Shown here: positions 34,306 through 46,614 of the stretch, piece by piece
Layout of the letters: every line of letters starts with the position of its first letter
Numbering within the stretch: position 1 is the first letter of the stretch
Assembly (NCBI GenBank): GCA_028023455.1
Contig: JAQFVV010000180.1
Location: 558,001-622,000 of the forward strand
Length of the DNA: 64,000 nucleotides
Origin: Epiperipatus broadwayi
Lineage: Eukaryota > Onychophora > Udeonychophora > Euonychophora > Peripatidae
Reading direction: 5' to 3'
Notes under the pieces: model-generated
What the model was told of the DNA's origin: nothing
Databases searched by the model: none
What the model saw: the letters and a program-made list of their open reading frames with translations, nothing else
Made by a program: the position numbers and the translations under genes

Positions 34306-36330
34306 TAAATGGATGGACAGTAGAGATGGTGATGAATTTAGGAAATAAGACAAAATTAAATCTATTATGTTTCAGTAAGATGGCACAGAAGAGAGAATTT
34401 TCAGATAGCTGCAATAATACAAGCGTAAGAAGTACTATTTAAAAAAGAGGATAAGGACCATAGAAAGTTAAACTATTATAGACTGATACTGGTAGTGTCA
34501 GTGTTATATAAAGTTTTTGCATATATTGTGGCTGGAAGGGTTGCAAAGTGGGTGGGAAAAATAATATAATGGGAGAATTACAAAGAGGTTTTCGATTGGA
34601 TAGGCAAATAGAAGATAGTTTGTTTGTAGTGACACAACTTATAGATATGAATAGGAATACAAATAAACAGTTACATATGGTCATTATAGATATAAAGAAG
34701 GCATATGATAGAGTAAATAGAAAGAGATTATGGGTAAGTTTAGTAAATTTGGGAATGAATGGAGCTTTAGTAGATCTTATTAAAAGATTGTATGAAAATA
34801 ATTACTATACGTATCAATTATGAAATATAGAATCAGTTAAAGTTAGAAATGGGGTGGGACTAAGGCAAGGATGCCCTATGTCATATATTTTGCTTTGTTA
34901 TATTTGAGAGAAATGGAGAGAACAATAGAAAGAATAGAATTAGGGGTAGAGATACCATTAATAGGTGGCAAGAGAATATATACATTGTCAGGACTTTTAT
35001 TTGCTGATGATATCTTCTTGTGCACAGAAAATAGGGAAGATATGGAAGTTATGCTGAAGACCTGCACAAGGGTGGGTAAAGAGATGGTGATTAAATTTAG
35101 TGAAGAAAAATCAAAAATAATGATGATAAATGCTGGGGAAAGAGAAGTGAACAAATTTTTATTGGGAGAATATAAAGTTAAATGTGGTTGAGTAGATATA
35201 CCTATTTGGGAATCATGTTAAGTAATCAGAGAAATTGCTTGGAGGAATGGAATGAAAAATTGATAAATGAAACAAAGAAGAGAAAGGGACTGATAAAGAA
35301 ATTAACAGTGTTTTCATATAATAAATATGATATAGTGAGAATTATATGAAAGGGAGGGGCAGTAGCAGGGTTAACTTAAGGTAATAATACATTATGTGTT
35401 AGTAAAGGGGTGTTAGATTATTTAGAAAAAATACAAAGAAAAATAGGAAGACATGCATTAGATGCAGATGTGTGAATGGCAAAGGAGGCAATTCGAGGAG
35501 AAATGTGATGGTCAAGTTTTTATTTGAGAGATCCAAAAAGCAAAATGAAAATGTTTGGCAGATTTCAATTTATGGATAATAATAGTCAAAATAGTGTCTA
35601 ATTGAGTTATGTGTAAAGGATAGACAATAAGATGGGTGAAAAAGTAGGATATGCAGAAGATTTGGATAAAGACTTTATGTCAGTATATTTATACAAAAGG
35701 TGTGATGATTGGGTTAGGAAATTGTTGAGTGTTATAATAGCAAGAAATGGAATAGAAGAGTAGATGCATTAATAAAAAATAGGGAGTTGAAGAGATGGAG
35801 AACAAGTATGGAGAGTAAAAGAGTTTAAATATATACATAAGTAAACAATATTGGATGCTAGTTAATTTATGATAATAGCAAAGAAAGTATTTTACTGTTT
35901 AAGTTTTTAATAGGATCGTTAGCAACAAGGGAATATATACATAAATGGAAAAATATGGATGATTTAGTCTGCAGGATTATATAAGGAAGGCATAGAAAAC
36001 AATAGGAATTTGAAAGTAAATGGCTATAAGCAGAAAAGGTACAAATAATGAAGTTATGGAAAAATAAATACAAACCAAGTGAATATACAGAAGGTGGGTT
36101 CTTGGTTTTTATGCTGGGTTTGGGAACAGATAAGGGAGATTTAAATACAAAGACCATAGAGTTGATAAGATAATGTTGTGGAAATGGGATGGATCTGGAT
36201 AGAGACGAATATGGGAAAAACTTAGGATGGGGAATTGAAGGGGAAGGTAAAGCGGGTATCAGGTTTTTCTGGGCGTAGTGGCTGAGAGATTCCTGACTCC
36301 AAGAAAGGAGAAGCCATAGTGCATCACATT
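34306..36330 (+). mobile_element. LINE copy E, decayed, 5'-truncated at RT
   Basis: Starts directly after D's tail at a position equal to the LDGWAAEMVM region. It contains broken RT (EMQGGFR decayed to ELQRGFR, AYDRVNRKRLW, LLFADDIFLCTENREDME near 34,995-35,045) and C-terminal pieces, and ends in a tail ATCACATTACA (about 36,320-36,330). Many stops and indels. Confidence 0.88.
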
Positions 36331-37741
36331 ACAGGCTGGAAAAATGGATGGAAGGAAATAATCAGGAGAAATGCAAGGAGATTTTAGAACAGATAGGCAT
36401 ATAGGAGATAGTTTATTTGTAGTCACACAACTTATAGAAATGAGTAGGAATACAGGTAAGCAATTATTTATGGTTTTTATAGATATAGAAAAGACATATG
36501 ATAGAATGAATAGAAATAGATTATGGATAAGTTTTGTAAATTTGGGAATGAACGGGTCTTAAGTGGATCTTATTAAGATATTGTATGAAAATAATTATTA
36601 TATTATCAATTAGGAAATATAAAATCAGAGTTAAAAATGAAGTGGGACTAAAGCAAGATTGCCCTATATCACCTATTTTGTTTTTGTTATATTTGAGAGA
36701 AATGGAAAGGGCAATAGAAAGATTAGGAAGACAGGTGGAGATACCATTAGTAGATGTCAAGGGAGTATATTCATTATTAGGTCTTTTATTTGCTGGTGAT
36801 ATTTTCTTATGCACAGAAAGTAGAGAAGGTAAAGAGATGGAGATCAAATTTAGTGAAGCAAAATCAAAAGTAGTGATGGTAAATGACGGGGGAAAAAGAA
36901 GAGAAATAATTTTTCTTTGGGATATAAAGTTAATTTGTGGTAAATAGTTATAGTTATTTAGGAATTGTTCTAAATAATCAGAGGAGTTGCTTCGAGAAAT
37001 GGGAAAAAAATTGATAAATGAAGCAAAGAAAAGAAAGGGACTGATAAAGAAATTAATAGTGTTTTTATATAATAAATATGACGTCGCAAGAATTGTATGG
37101 AAGGGAATGGTTGTAGCGGGGTTAACTTATGGTAATGATGTGTTATGCATTAGTAAAGGGGTGTTAGATTACTTAGAAAAAATACAAAGAGAAATAGGAA
37201 GACATGCATTAGATGCAGGTGTGTGGATGGCAAAGGAGGAAATTCATGGGAAAATGGAATGATCAAGTTTTTATATAAGAAATGCAAAAAGCAAAATGAA
37301 ATGTTCAGTAGATTGCAATTTATGGATAGTAAGATAATAATCAAAATAGTATTTAATTAGCTTACAAATAAAGGATAGGCAACAGGATGGGTGAGAAAGA
37401 TAGTATGGTATACAAAAGATTTGGATAATGACTCTATGTCAGTATTTTTGTATAAAGGATGGGTTGATTGTGTTAGGAAGATTGTTGGGTGTTATAATGG
37501 CAAAGGCTGGGATAAAAGGATAGATTTATTAATAAAAAAAATAGGGAGTTGGAGAGATGGAAAAGTAATATGGAAAGTGAAAAGAGGTTAAATATATATA
37601 GAAATAAACAGAATATTGGATGTGACTAACTTAAGATAATAGCAAAGAAAGTAGTTTATTATTTAAGACTCGAACAGGATCACTAACAACAAGAGAATGT
37701 ACACAAAAATGAAGAAATACAGGTGATTTAGTCTGCAGATT
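36331..37741 (+). mobile_element. LINE copy F, decayed, both ends truncated
   Basis: Starts directly after E's tail (GGCTGGAAAAATGGATGG) and runs through decayed RT (GDSLFVVTQLIEMSRN, LLFAGDIFLC with the catalytic D lost) and the KLIVFLYNKYDVARIV region. It stops near 37,741 inside the zinc-knuckle region. 3' UTR and tail are missing. Palindrome X resumes at the next base. Confidence 0.87.
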
Positions 37742-38352
37742 AAGAAATTAAAATAAAAATAAGTTAAAAGATATTAAAAAAAAGATAAATATAAAATATT
37801 ATTAATAACAGAAGAATGAATAAAGAAATAATAGATATTATTTAAAAATTAAAAAGAATATTCTTAATAAATGAATTAAGGTTGAACTGAGAATTATATG
37901 AACATAAAACAAGTATTTTATTAATGTATGGGGATAATAAAATTTAAGTTTTAAGTTTATAAGGAATAAAAATAATTAGGGGACTATTAAAAATGATAAA
38001 AATGAATAATATATTTAAATTAGTAGTTGTTCATGAATATGCAGGAATATACATGTATAACTTATTTTATATGTCATGCTTTTATATCATTTGGATTATT
38101 TTATTTGGTTTGATTATATTTATTTCAGTTTATTATGTTTTGGTATATTTTGTGTTGTTTTTTTATTATTTTATTAATTTTATTGTTTACATTTTTTATG
38201 ATATTATTTATTCAGTTTATGAATTTTATTTTATTTTATCATAGCTCTGAAGAAGATTGCAGGACAGTCAAAACATAAGATTGTTTGTATCTGTGTAATA
38301 ATTTTTTTTTTTCTAAAATGTATTGAAAGTAGAGTGGATAAATTGCATTTGT
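37742..38352 (+). mobile_element. Palindrome X, right arm, outer part
   Basis: Resumes the right arm interrupted at 30,186. About 45 bp present in the left arm are missing across the gap, consistent with a deletion that also removed LINE F's tail. It ends with GTAGAGTGGATAAATTGCAT, the exact counterpart of the left arm's outer end. Confidence 0.85.
38240..38285 (+). ncRNA. Hammerhead-like motif, X right arm
   Basis: CTGAAGA at 38,247-38,253, a hairpin with GATTG/CAGTC arms, then CAAAACATA (GAAACGTA in consensus). Box order and spacing fit a type I hammerhead with very short stem III; G12 is mutated. Confidence 0.42.
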
Positions 38353-38490
38353 TATAATTTTTGTTGGGAGTTATATGCTGATTTTAGTAATTAACTTGTT
38401 TTTATTTGGGGATTTAAGATTTTTTTACTGATTAAATCTAATTTTAAAAAATGTATATGCCATTAATAGCAATATTATTTTATTTTTTAG

Positions 38491-38563
38491 GGAAGAAATT
38501 CCTTTTTTAGCTATTCATGACAGTTTTTTAACACATGCTGCCACAGTTGATAGAATGAATGAG
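38491..38563 (+). CDS. POLRMT: Mitochondrial RNA polymerase, exon with catalytic Asp
   Basis: A 73-nt exon (acceptor TATTTTTTAG, donor GTAAGA) completing the split Lys codon and encoding EEIPFLAIHDSFLTHAATV then DRMNE. The Asp in IHDSF corresponds to the second metal-binding aspartate of T7 RNA polymerase (HDSF) and human POLRMT (VHDCY). Phase bookkeeping over exons 65+105+73 = 243 nt leaves a codon boundary, matching the exon at 48,158. A PLE begins about 150 bp downstream in the following intron. Confidence 0.95.
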
Positions 38564-38760
38564 GTAAGATTTTGTTCAATAGATTATATTTCTAATACAA
38601 AATAATAATATGAATTAGTTAAAAAACACTAAATTTTTGTTAAGCATTTGAAAGATTTATTCAAAAAATTATGATTGGTACCCTCTTATGTGATTGAATT
38701 CAACATTTATGTTGGTAAACATTAGAAAAACTTTCAAAACTGATCCAGTGTATTATAAGT

Positions 38761-40119
38761 ATGCTTGATTTTGGGGGTGTGCATTACTTTAACACAGCAA
38801 AGTTAATAAATGGTTGGCTGATTGACACTATTGGCTTTGGAAGATATACCATCAGATCTTCTTTTGATTTTGTGGCCAGAATAAAAGACAAAATACTGAA
38901 ACCAGAAACTAAAATTCCAGTGCTCGATGTCACTGAATTATATGGCTCCATTAATAGAAATAGGTCCATTGACATAATAAAAGAAGAGCTTAAGAACAAC
39001 AATATGGAACAAAAAAGGATCGACTTCATTATTGATTTTTTAAAGTGGTTAAATAACAACATTGTGGCAACATTTAACAACCAATGGTACCAAATGAATG
39101 ATGGATGGACAATGGGCTTACCCATGAGTGGCATCATATCAAGTATTGTGCTTAATTATTTTGAAAAAAGTATCATTCCTAAATATGAACAAACACTTCA
39201 GTTAATTGTATATACAAGGTATGTTGATGACATTTTTATTGCTGCAACGGAAGAGATTATAGATAAAATCAAGCTGGACATACAAGAGTGTACTCATCTG
39301 AAGCTAAATACAGAAATGGAAGATTGCGACAAGAAAACTAGATATTTGGATATTCAAGTACAAAGGGAAGGTCAACAACTCAATTATAAGATGATTATAA
39401 AACCAATAGAAAAAAGAGGCCATATACAACCCATTTCGAACACACCACCTATTCATAAATTTGCAGGATTGATGTCTTTCTTACATAGGAATGAGCACCT
39501 TTGCAGATTTGAAGCAGACAAAAGGGCAAATTTGATTTTATATAGAAACGATTTATTAAATATCGGTTTCAAACAAAATAGTATTGATGGGAAAATTAGA
39601 CAATTTTACAGTAAATTAAATAACAACGCAATTAAGCAGCAGAAAAATAGAATATTGTTGCCATACTTTGCAAACGCCCATAGAAAACTTTACTCAGTGT
39701 TTAATAGAGATTTTCAACTATGTTTTCACACACCCCCTAATACCAATAGAATTATCAACAATGCAAAAGGCATTGTAACACCCAACAACATTTCTCAGGC
39801 TGTCTATAATATCTCATGCCCAGAAAATAACTGCATGGCATCATACTATGGAGAAACAAAAGCAACTCTCTCAACAAGATTGTCCCAGCACAGATATTCT
39901 TACAGAAAGGCCCAAGCAGACCCACCTTACACCTCAATATTCGCAATGCATCAGAAATTAACTGGTCATTCATGTGAACCTGAAAATCCAAGAATAGTTT
40001 GTAGGGAAAGAAATGATGTTAAGAGAAAGGTGAAGGAGGCATGTTTTATTGCCATGGATGATAAGGCTATGAATAGGAAAGATACGTGTTATAAAATTTC
40101 TAAGAAATGGGTTAATTAG
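38761..40119 (+). CDS. PLE reverse transcriptase with GIY-YIG endonuclease (N-terminally truncated)
   Basis: An uninterrupted 452-codon ORF. RT motif A is LDVTELYGSIN (catalytic D56), motif B MGLPMSGIISSIV (residues 118-130), and motif C YVDD (154-157). The thumb and linker follow. The C-terminal GIY-YIG domain has AVYNISC (347-353), a CX4C pair (CPENNC, 353-358) between the two halves as in PLE endonucleases, SYYGET (361-366), a catalytic-type Arg in STRLSQH (373) and a Glu near 426. PLE proteins are usually considerably longer, so it lacks its N-terminal third or more. The absence of any stop, unlike other elements here, suggests recent insertion. Host use cannot be excluded but nothing shows it. 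Confidence 0.93.
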   Translation: MLDFGGVHYFNTAKLINGWLIDTIGFGRYTIRSSFDFVARIKDKILKPETKIPVLDVTELYGSINRNRSIDIIKEELKNNNMEQKRIDFIIDFLKWLNNNIVATFNNQWYQMNDGWTMGLPMSGIISSIVLNYFEKSIIPKYEQTLQLIVYTRYVDDIFIAATEEIIDKIKLDIQECTHLKLNTEMEDCDKKTRYLDIQVQREGQQLNYKMIIKPIEKRGHIQPISNTPPIHKFAGLMSFLHRNEHLCRFEADKRANLILYRNDLLNIGFKQNSIDGKIRQFYSKLNNNAIKQQKNRILLPYFANAHRKLYSVFNRDFQLCFHTPPNTNRIINNAKGIVTPNNISQAVYNISCPENNCMASYYGETKATLSTRLSQHRYSYRKAQADPPYTSIFAMHQKLTGHSCEPENPRIVCRERNDVKRKVKEACFIAMDDKAMNRKDTCYKISKKWVN

Positions 40120-40197
40120 ATTTACGCATATAGTTCAATTAATTTACATATATCTGCATATATTTACACATAGCAACCTTGTTATGCTTACTCTTTG

Positions 40198-40245
40198 TTA
40201 CCCATGATTATGAGAGCTAAGTTCTCTTGAAAGCGCTCGGGCATT
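40198..40245 (+). ncRNA. Hammerhead-like relic downstream of PLE ORF
   Basis: CCC (40,201-40,203) pairs with GGG (40,239-40,241) as stem I. ATGATTA stands for CTGATGA (two changes). GAGA/TCTC forms stem II. GAAAGCGCTC (40,229-40,238) supplies GAA, a palindromic AGCGCT stem III and C17. PLEs are known to carry type I hammerheads. Decayed core, probably inactive. Confidence 0.42.
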
Positions 40246-41266
40246 ATTTATTATGTATTATAATTTATATTAAGTTTATAATAAATTGTGATTTAATTTG
40301 AAGAAGCTCTGCTGTTATGCGCTGATTTGTGCATTAAAATTGTATAATATATAATATTATTATTATACAATAGCTGCATGCTAAAAAGTTCATACCATAG
40401 GGAATATATTGCCATCAATAAAGCCGTGAAAGCATAAAGATTTCACCTACCCATTTATAAGAAACCTGAAGAACATTCTTTATCTTGGATAAAATGCCTA
40501 CTAAAATTCAAGAGAAATCAACTGGAGAAGATCACTGTCTTTTGATCCAAACAAGAGATTGCCATTCTTCGAGGGAGCAGTATTTCCTCTTCATCCAAAG
40601 AGACTTACCTTGCGAATAAATACTTTCTAACAGACTCATCAAATTTTAATTAGTATAATGGGATAAAAATTGTGATTTTTTTTTTTTTGTATATTGTAAA
40701 TATTTCTGTAAATTTTCATTCCCACACTTGAAAGCAAATGTGTCAACATTTTGGAAAAGTTCACTATGAGAGCAAAAAGGGGAAAAGTACTAGCTCATCA
40801 TTATTCATATATCCATCACAATTATTAGCTTAATTATTCTTATACCTATCAATATTATCCTATTATTTTAGAGGAAGTAAACAGATATAATCAAGTTAAT
40901 TATTATAACCTTTAATATATATACATATACTGCACATACACATTTTGTTCTATATCTTATGGTATTTGGATGTGCTTATAGGGTTTTAGTAATCAAATAT
41001 TACCTATATAGAGGTACAACAGCTTTTATTAGTGTGATCTTCTTCCCTGATAAGAGAATCAAAGCAATTATCCCTGAGTTCGAATACTGTGGTATAACAT
41101 GGCCAGAAAGGGGTGAGAATTGGATGAACTGATCCAAATTATATCTAGGTTAACAAAAACATATAGAGCTAGTGTATTGGAAGTAGATACAATCATGGGT
41201 TATGTATTTTATCGTGTAATCATTTGCATCCTATCCAAAGACCCAAAGTCTGACCATAGTAACATG

Positions 41267-41480
41267 CGTTTCCCCCATCTCCTGAGAAATCCGCCGGCCC
41301 GTTACAATATAGTCATATATTATATTACCAATAAAAAAAAAAGTAGTAAATATATAAAACTTTATTTTTTATGAAAATGCTTTAAAGTATATATTTTTAT
41401 TCCTTAATTCAATTTTGAAAGATATAATTTTAGAAATATATTGTAACGGGCCGAAAACCATCTAAGATGGTACAGCCAGA
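41267..41480. repeat. Inverted repeat with GGCCCGTTACA / TGTAACGGGCC
   Basis: CGGCCCGTTACAATATA (41,293-41,309) and its exact complement (about 41,438-41,455) are separated by about 130 bp. Weaker complementarity extends outward (CCATCT / AGATGG). It could be a small inverted-repeat transposon or two head-to-head LTR starts, since TGTAACGG is LTR-like. No target duplication identified. Confidence 0.5.
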
Positions 41481-44400
41481 GCCCTCTCAACTTACAGGTC
41501 CTGTTACGTCTCGAAGTTTAAACTCAGTGAAGAAATTTGCCTTTAACTCTACTCAAGGATGGATTTAAATAGGATGACAATAACGTGACCTATATATAGG
41601 TCCCTAATGGCCTTTTACTAATGAATATATTAAAAATGTGTATACATGTATGATAGATATTCTGGTGAGTGAAGTATAAATGATGCTTGATAATCTAGAG
41701 ACCAGAGAAACAAAGATTTTAATTTCAAACAACAAATTTATTAACAAATCTGGGTTTAAAATTTATAACATTTATAACTTAATAAAATATAAACAGGAAT
41801 ATAATAAAAATATGGATCTGTTATTATAATACAATAATATTACTGTTGATTCATGATTACAATAAACAGTCACATACCTCAGTCTGAACAACAGATGTAA
41901 GTTAAATGTAAAATATATCAATTAAACTAAAAAAAATTATAATGCACTACAATATAAAATGTAAATATTATGCCGAGAACCAATCTATATTATTCGATGT
42001 TCATTTAGATTATGTCATCTGAATGTATATCACACTTATGTCTATGAATTGTCAATTTATGTTTTATAGATAGAGTTCATTCATAAGACTGTTAATCATG
42101 CAAACAAGAAAATTTATTTATATACAATTACTTGTTAATAAATCTAATTAATATTTAATCTTATATATTTAATGTCTAATCAAGTGTAGATGTTTAAAAT
42201 CTTACCTTTTGTCTTTTAAGTCAATGTCTAATCTAATGCATCCAATTATGCTAATATTTTATTTACAAACATATAAAATGTATGTATACCTTGAGTTGTG
42301 TACTTGTATTTCTCTCTCCCTATAAAAATTTAAACAAAATGGGTTCTTTAAAAAAAGTGTTTTCTGCAAATGAGTAAAAAGGGTGAGAAGAATCCTAACT
42401 CAACTCTCAGTATACACTAAAAAAAAAAAATACAAATACAAAATATTTAAGAGCATCAAAATTAGACAAAATCTTGGACTTCTTTAAAAACAAAGGGTTA
42501 AAATTTGTAAGAGTGGCTTCAGTGTTTTTTAGCAGACAATATCTTTTATTCATGTATGTTGAAAGATTTTAAAATTCCAACCACTTAAAACAATTCCCAT
42601 GACGAAATCCAACTCTTAAAGTTCCTGTTTGTGTAGCCATTGCCTTTCCAATTCCATCTCTAAATCATTCCATGTTGATTTAGACACTCTGATGACACGG
42701 AGAAGGCACAAAGATCCTGCGAAATTAAATTAGCAAGATTGCATCATTAGATTATATATACATGCAAATGAGTAGTTAAATATAGGAATTTTCAAAGCTT
42801 GCGTTATAATATAAATAGAAATGCTATTTATATGCAGTTTATATATATAAGACATGTGAAAATATATTTTGCTTCAAAAGAAATATAAATTAGTATTTTA
42901 AAATTCTATTTCATTATTAGTTTGCCTTTTTTTTTAAAAAAAAAAAGATTTATAATAATTATAGTTTTATAGTTGATAAGCAAATATAAATCTCTCAGAA
43001 TTTATTCCAACAAAAGTTCATAACTTAAATAAAAAATGTCTCTTTCTTTTTAAATATTCTGCATTAATAGATAAATGCAATTCAAGATATTAAACAGTTT
43101 TTTTTTTAATGAAATAGAATCATGATAATTAATATAATAATAATAAAATTCTTATTCTAAATGTTTACTTCAATCATATTCCATTTTTAACAACAACCAA
43201 CAAACTAAAAACTACTGTTGCTTAGTTGTTGTTTTTTTTTCACATTCCAAAATCAACAAATGTTTACTCTTTCTTTTTTACTCTTTTAAACAAAAGAAAC
43301 TTGGTTGCTAGTATCTCTTAACATTAGATTATTATTATGTCTATCACATCATGATTAAAACTATTAAATGTACTATGTATAAATGTGTATGTATAGATGT
43401 TCTATTTCACATTTATTTTAACATAATGACATATAAATTCATTCCTTTCTGAGGGCATGGTTATTTTTATATATGTATTTGTGTCTCCAAATATCCTAAA
43501 ATTATGTTTTAAAGGTTGGCTGCCTATCTAATCTTCATACTTGTTATTCCAAAACATCAGTTATTATTATTATTTTTTTTATAAGGATTGGGCATCACCT
43601 TACAATATAAATGCATTTTCTTTAATAAATACAAAAAAACTAGATATGAATTTTTATTTTTAAATGCCCTTGCAAAAATGCATGTTTCGAAAAACTGTTA
43701 TTTGATTAACACTTGGTTAACAGATTAATCCTACAGAATGTATTTTGTAAATATACTAGCAAAGAGATTTTAAACTTTAAAATAGTTCGATTGGTTCACA
43801 TACAAGCATTCAAATCTGTCTATTAAATGTAAACAAGCACTTTAATGTTTTATTTTATTTAAAGTATCAAACAATCTGAAGGGAAGTTACTTTCATGGTT
43901 GCATCTACTTTTCTATAAAATATTTCTAATTATATTTCATAATTAATGTTGTTATAACAAACACTTATAATACATTCAGATAAATATAATTCTCAAAGTG
44001 TAATATTATAGTAATAAACTTTCAACAAATGAATAACTGCATACATCATGTTAAGTAAAGGGTTTCTTATTTTCTGTTTTATATTGTTATTTTCAAATTT
44101 TTTATATTAATTTTAAATGTATTTAAAATTCTATTTGATATTAATAAAAAAAGTTTAAAACATCCTGACAGAGAGTATTCACTTGATTATGCACATAATA
44201 TTGGCTTAAGTACTAATAGTAATCTCATTTTTATCATTAATTTTAAATATGCAGTACTGATAAGAAGATTGTCAGTTTTCAGTTCACCAGAAAATTTCTA
44301 CACTTTTATCAAAAAATACATATAAGTATTCTTTTTAGATCTTTTGTTTTCTTGTCTCTCTTCTTTATATTAGTCTATTTTAACTTTCTATCATGATTTC

Positions 44401-44895
44401 TTCAGCTTACTTTTTTTTTTAATGTTATCAATAAATACTGCTTCCTTTTATATATCCAAGTTATCATGTAAACCTTCATAAAAGCATCCAAACAATATTT
44501 TTAATTTTAATCATTTAAATGTCCTTTCAAACCAAATATTAAAATTAATGTTTTTTGTAAATTATTACTTTAAATATTCATAATTTTTTTCTTATTCAAA
44601 TCTTGTATATATATATTGAACCAGATTGATATCCGATTCAATGGTTTTATTACCAAAATTAAAAACTTTTAATTTTCGTAAAATTTCTAATGTTAAAAAA
44701 ATTTTCAATTATTTAAAAAGAGTACATGTATTAAAACACATATTTATATTTAAAATATGTCATTTAAATTTTTTTTATAGAATTGATTTTAAAATAGTTT
44801 TCTTTCACTACTTGTTTTTAATCAATTTGATTAAAAACAAGCAAACTTGTTAATTACATTCCTGTCACTTTTATTTTAATCAGTTCTAAGTTCAT

Positions 44896-45530
44896 TCTAA
44901 AAGTGGAGATTTAATTTTGTGTTGTTGTTTTTGTTTAAAATAATCCCTGGTTAGAATTCTTCATTAGATTGAGCGGGAGATTAAAATTTGCCCTGCCCTA
45001 AGATGTACAATTCAACAACAAGGAAAGTTTTCGCAGGAAATGTAGCAAGGTGTAAATAATCCTGCCAATTTAAAGGAGGATAGTTTTTATTCTTTATTAA
45101 AACACTGCTTCAAAGTGAGATTCAGTATTCTTTTACACACTTTGATCATAGCTTGCTGAGATTCATAACGTTTTGGGTAGCAGTTCGGACATTTAATTCC
45201 TTTTAAAAAACTTGTAATTGTTAAAAGATTTCGTTGCTTTACAGGATGTCAAAATATACTACTCTACATTTTGTCATTATCAATATGCCGTGCTAACTTA
45301 ACCAAAGGATGAATCTCTAACTTCTAACTTCTTTCAGTCATGTATGTCTTAAAGAAACTGGATCCCCAATGCCCTTATACTTGCCACTGTCAAAACACCT
45401 GAAATATGAACTTAAATAAAAGTGTGCACTCCTTGAAAATACCCGAACTTTGCTTTACCATAAGGTAAATATTTTTCTTTTATTCTTGCCAGGGATTCTT
45501 TTAGTTAAATCTCCACTCAATCTAATAAAT
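44896..45530. repeat. Possible decayed inverted-repeat element
   Basis: GTGGAGATTTAA...AATCCCTGG (44,901-44,950) and ATTAGATTGAGCGGGAGATT (44,963-44,982) both have inverted partners at 45,489-45,526, though not fully collinear. No coding content. Confidence 0.3.
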
Positions 45531-45899
45531 TTGCAGTCTTTATAATTATTTAACTTTCTATTTAGTCAACTGTATTTGCTTTTTATTGTATTAATAATGT
45601 GTCCTGGAATCTTAGTTTTAAGATTCCAAGTTTGCTTTCAATTTTGTTTTTTTGGAGAGTGTCTAATGAGTTTATATTTTTATGTTTAATATACCTCTAT
45701 TTATATGCCTAACTTTTTATAAATGCTTTAGCAGTCTTGTATCATTTTAAATTGGCTCACCTGTATTTAGTTTATTGTTCAATAATTGATTTAAAATACT
45801 GTGTTTGTGCTTTTGCAAACCGCAAAATCTTTTGAATGGCGGTTTATTGTTCTGTTTTTCTGTAGTTAGAGATTTCTTTTCTTATTTTCCAGATTACAT

Positions 45900-46105
45900 A
45901 AGATCGGAATCATATTTTTTGTTTGTCTTGCATATAAATCGACCCCAAATTGCTTTAAAGGTAGTATATCAGAGGGCTGACCACTGGCAATATGACATTC
46001 TTGTCTCGATGCATTATTCTGGGACAAGAAATGCTAGCCTGTGCCATTTCATCAATTTCCTGCAAGACCATATATTTTCATATATCTCTGAATCAGGAAA
46101 CTAGG
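45900..46105 (+). repeat. Direct duplication, copy 1
   Basis: Shares GCTTTAAAGGTAGTAT, CTGGCAATATGACATTCTTG, a CGATGCATT...TCTGGG block and ACAAGAAATGCT with 46,615-46,830. Confidence 0.6.
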
Positions 46106-46614
46106 ATTGTTGTTCTTTTATAAGTTGCCAGCAGGAAGATAATATTAATTCCCTTTTATAAATTATAGTGAAATTAACCTTTCTGATAAAGCATTTAATG
46201 TTTTAATATTTTCTGCTCATATGCACTCTCTGATAAACTAACTTATAAAAAAAAATAATCTAGATCAGCGTTTATATTTGCTTGCTAGATTTATTCTGTC
46301 TTTACGTGTGGCTTTAAATTTTATCAGAGCATGTACTCAGAACTTTGGTTTATAAGTTTATTTGTAAATGAAATGCTTGGGCAGACGTAACTGCTTTTCT
46401 AATTATTTAATGGTCTCCCACTGAGACCTCTCATTATTATTCTCAGATTAGTTTTGTCCAGTTGTTTGGTTGGGGATTCGCCAGTTTTAAATGCTGTTTT
46501 CCTTTCATCCTAGATTTGGTATTGTGTTAATTTAAAATCTTTATGTCAGAATATTTTTTAAGTTTGTTGTTTCATTAAATTGGAGATGTAAATTTTCTCC
46601 CTTTTATAATTCAT

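Larger units (their letters stand above)
17976..38490 (+). other. POLRMT: POLRMT intron of 20.5 kb filled with retroelements
   Basis: Inferred intron between two exons whose phases join exactly (AA|G, Lys). It contains the HHR inverted element at 18.7-19.6 kb, a minisatellite, direct duplications, antisense LINE G, another HHR element, palindrome X and LINE array D-E-F. Stretches not listed as features are AT-rich and show nothing recognisable: 17,976-18,677, 20,651-21,229, 21,771-22,679, 27,663-28,861 and 38,353-38,490. Confidence 0.85.
38719..40260 (+). mobile_element. Penelope-like element, 5'-truncated
   Basis: Retroelement carrying RT plus C-terminal GIY-YIG endonuclease, which defines EN+ PLEs. 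The frame is open from 38,719. The N-terminal half normally preceding RT motif A is missing. A hammerhead-like relic follows the stop codon by about 80 bp. Base composition is less AT-biased than the LINEs. It lies in the same orientation as POLRMT. Confidence 0.88.
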
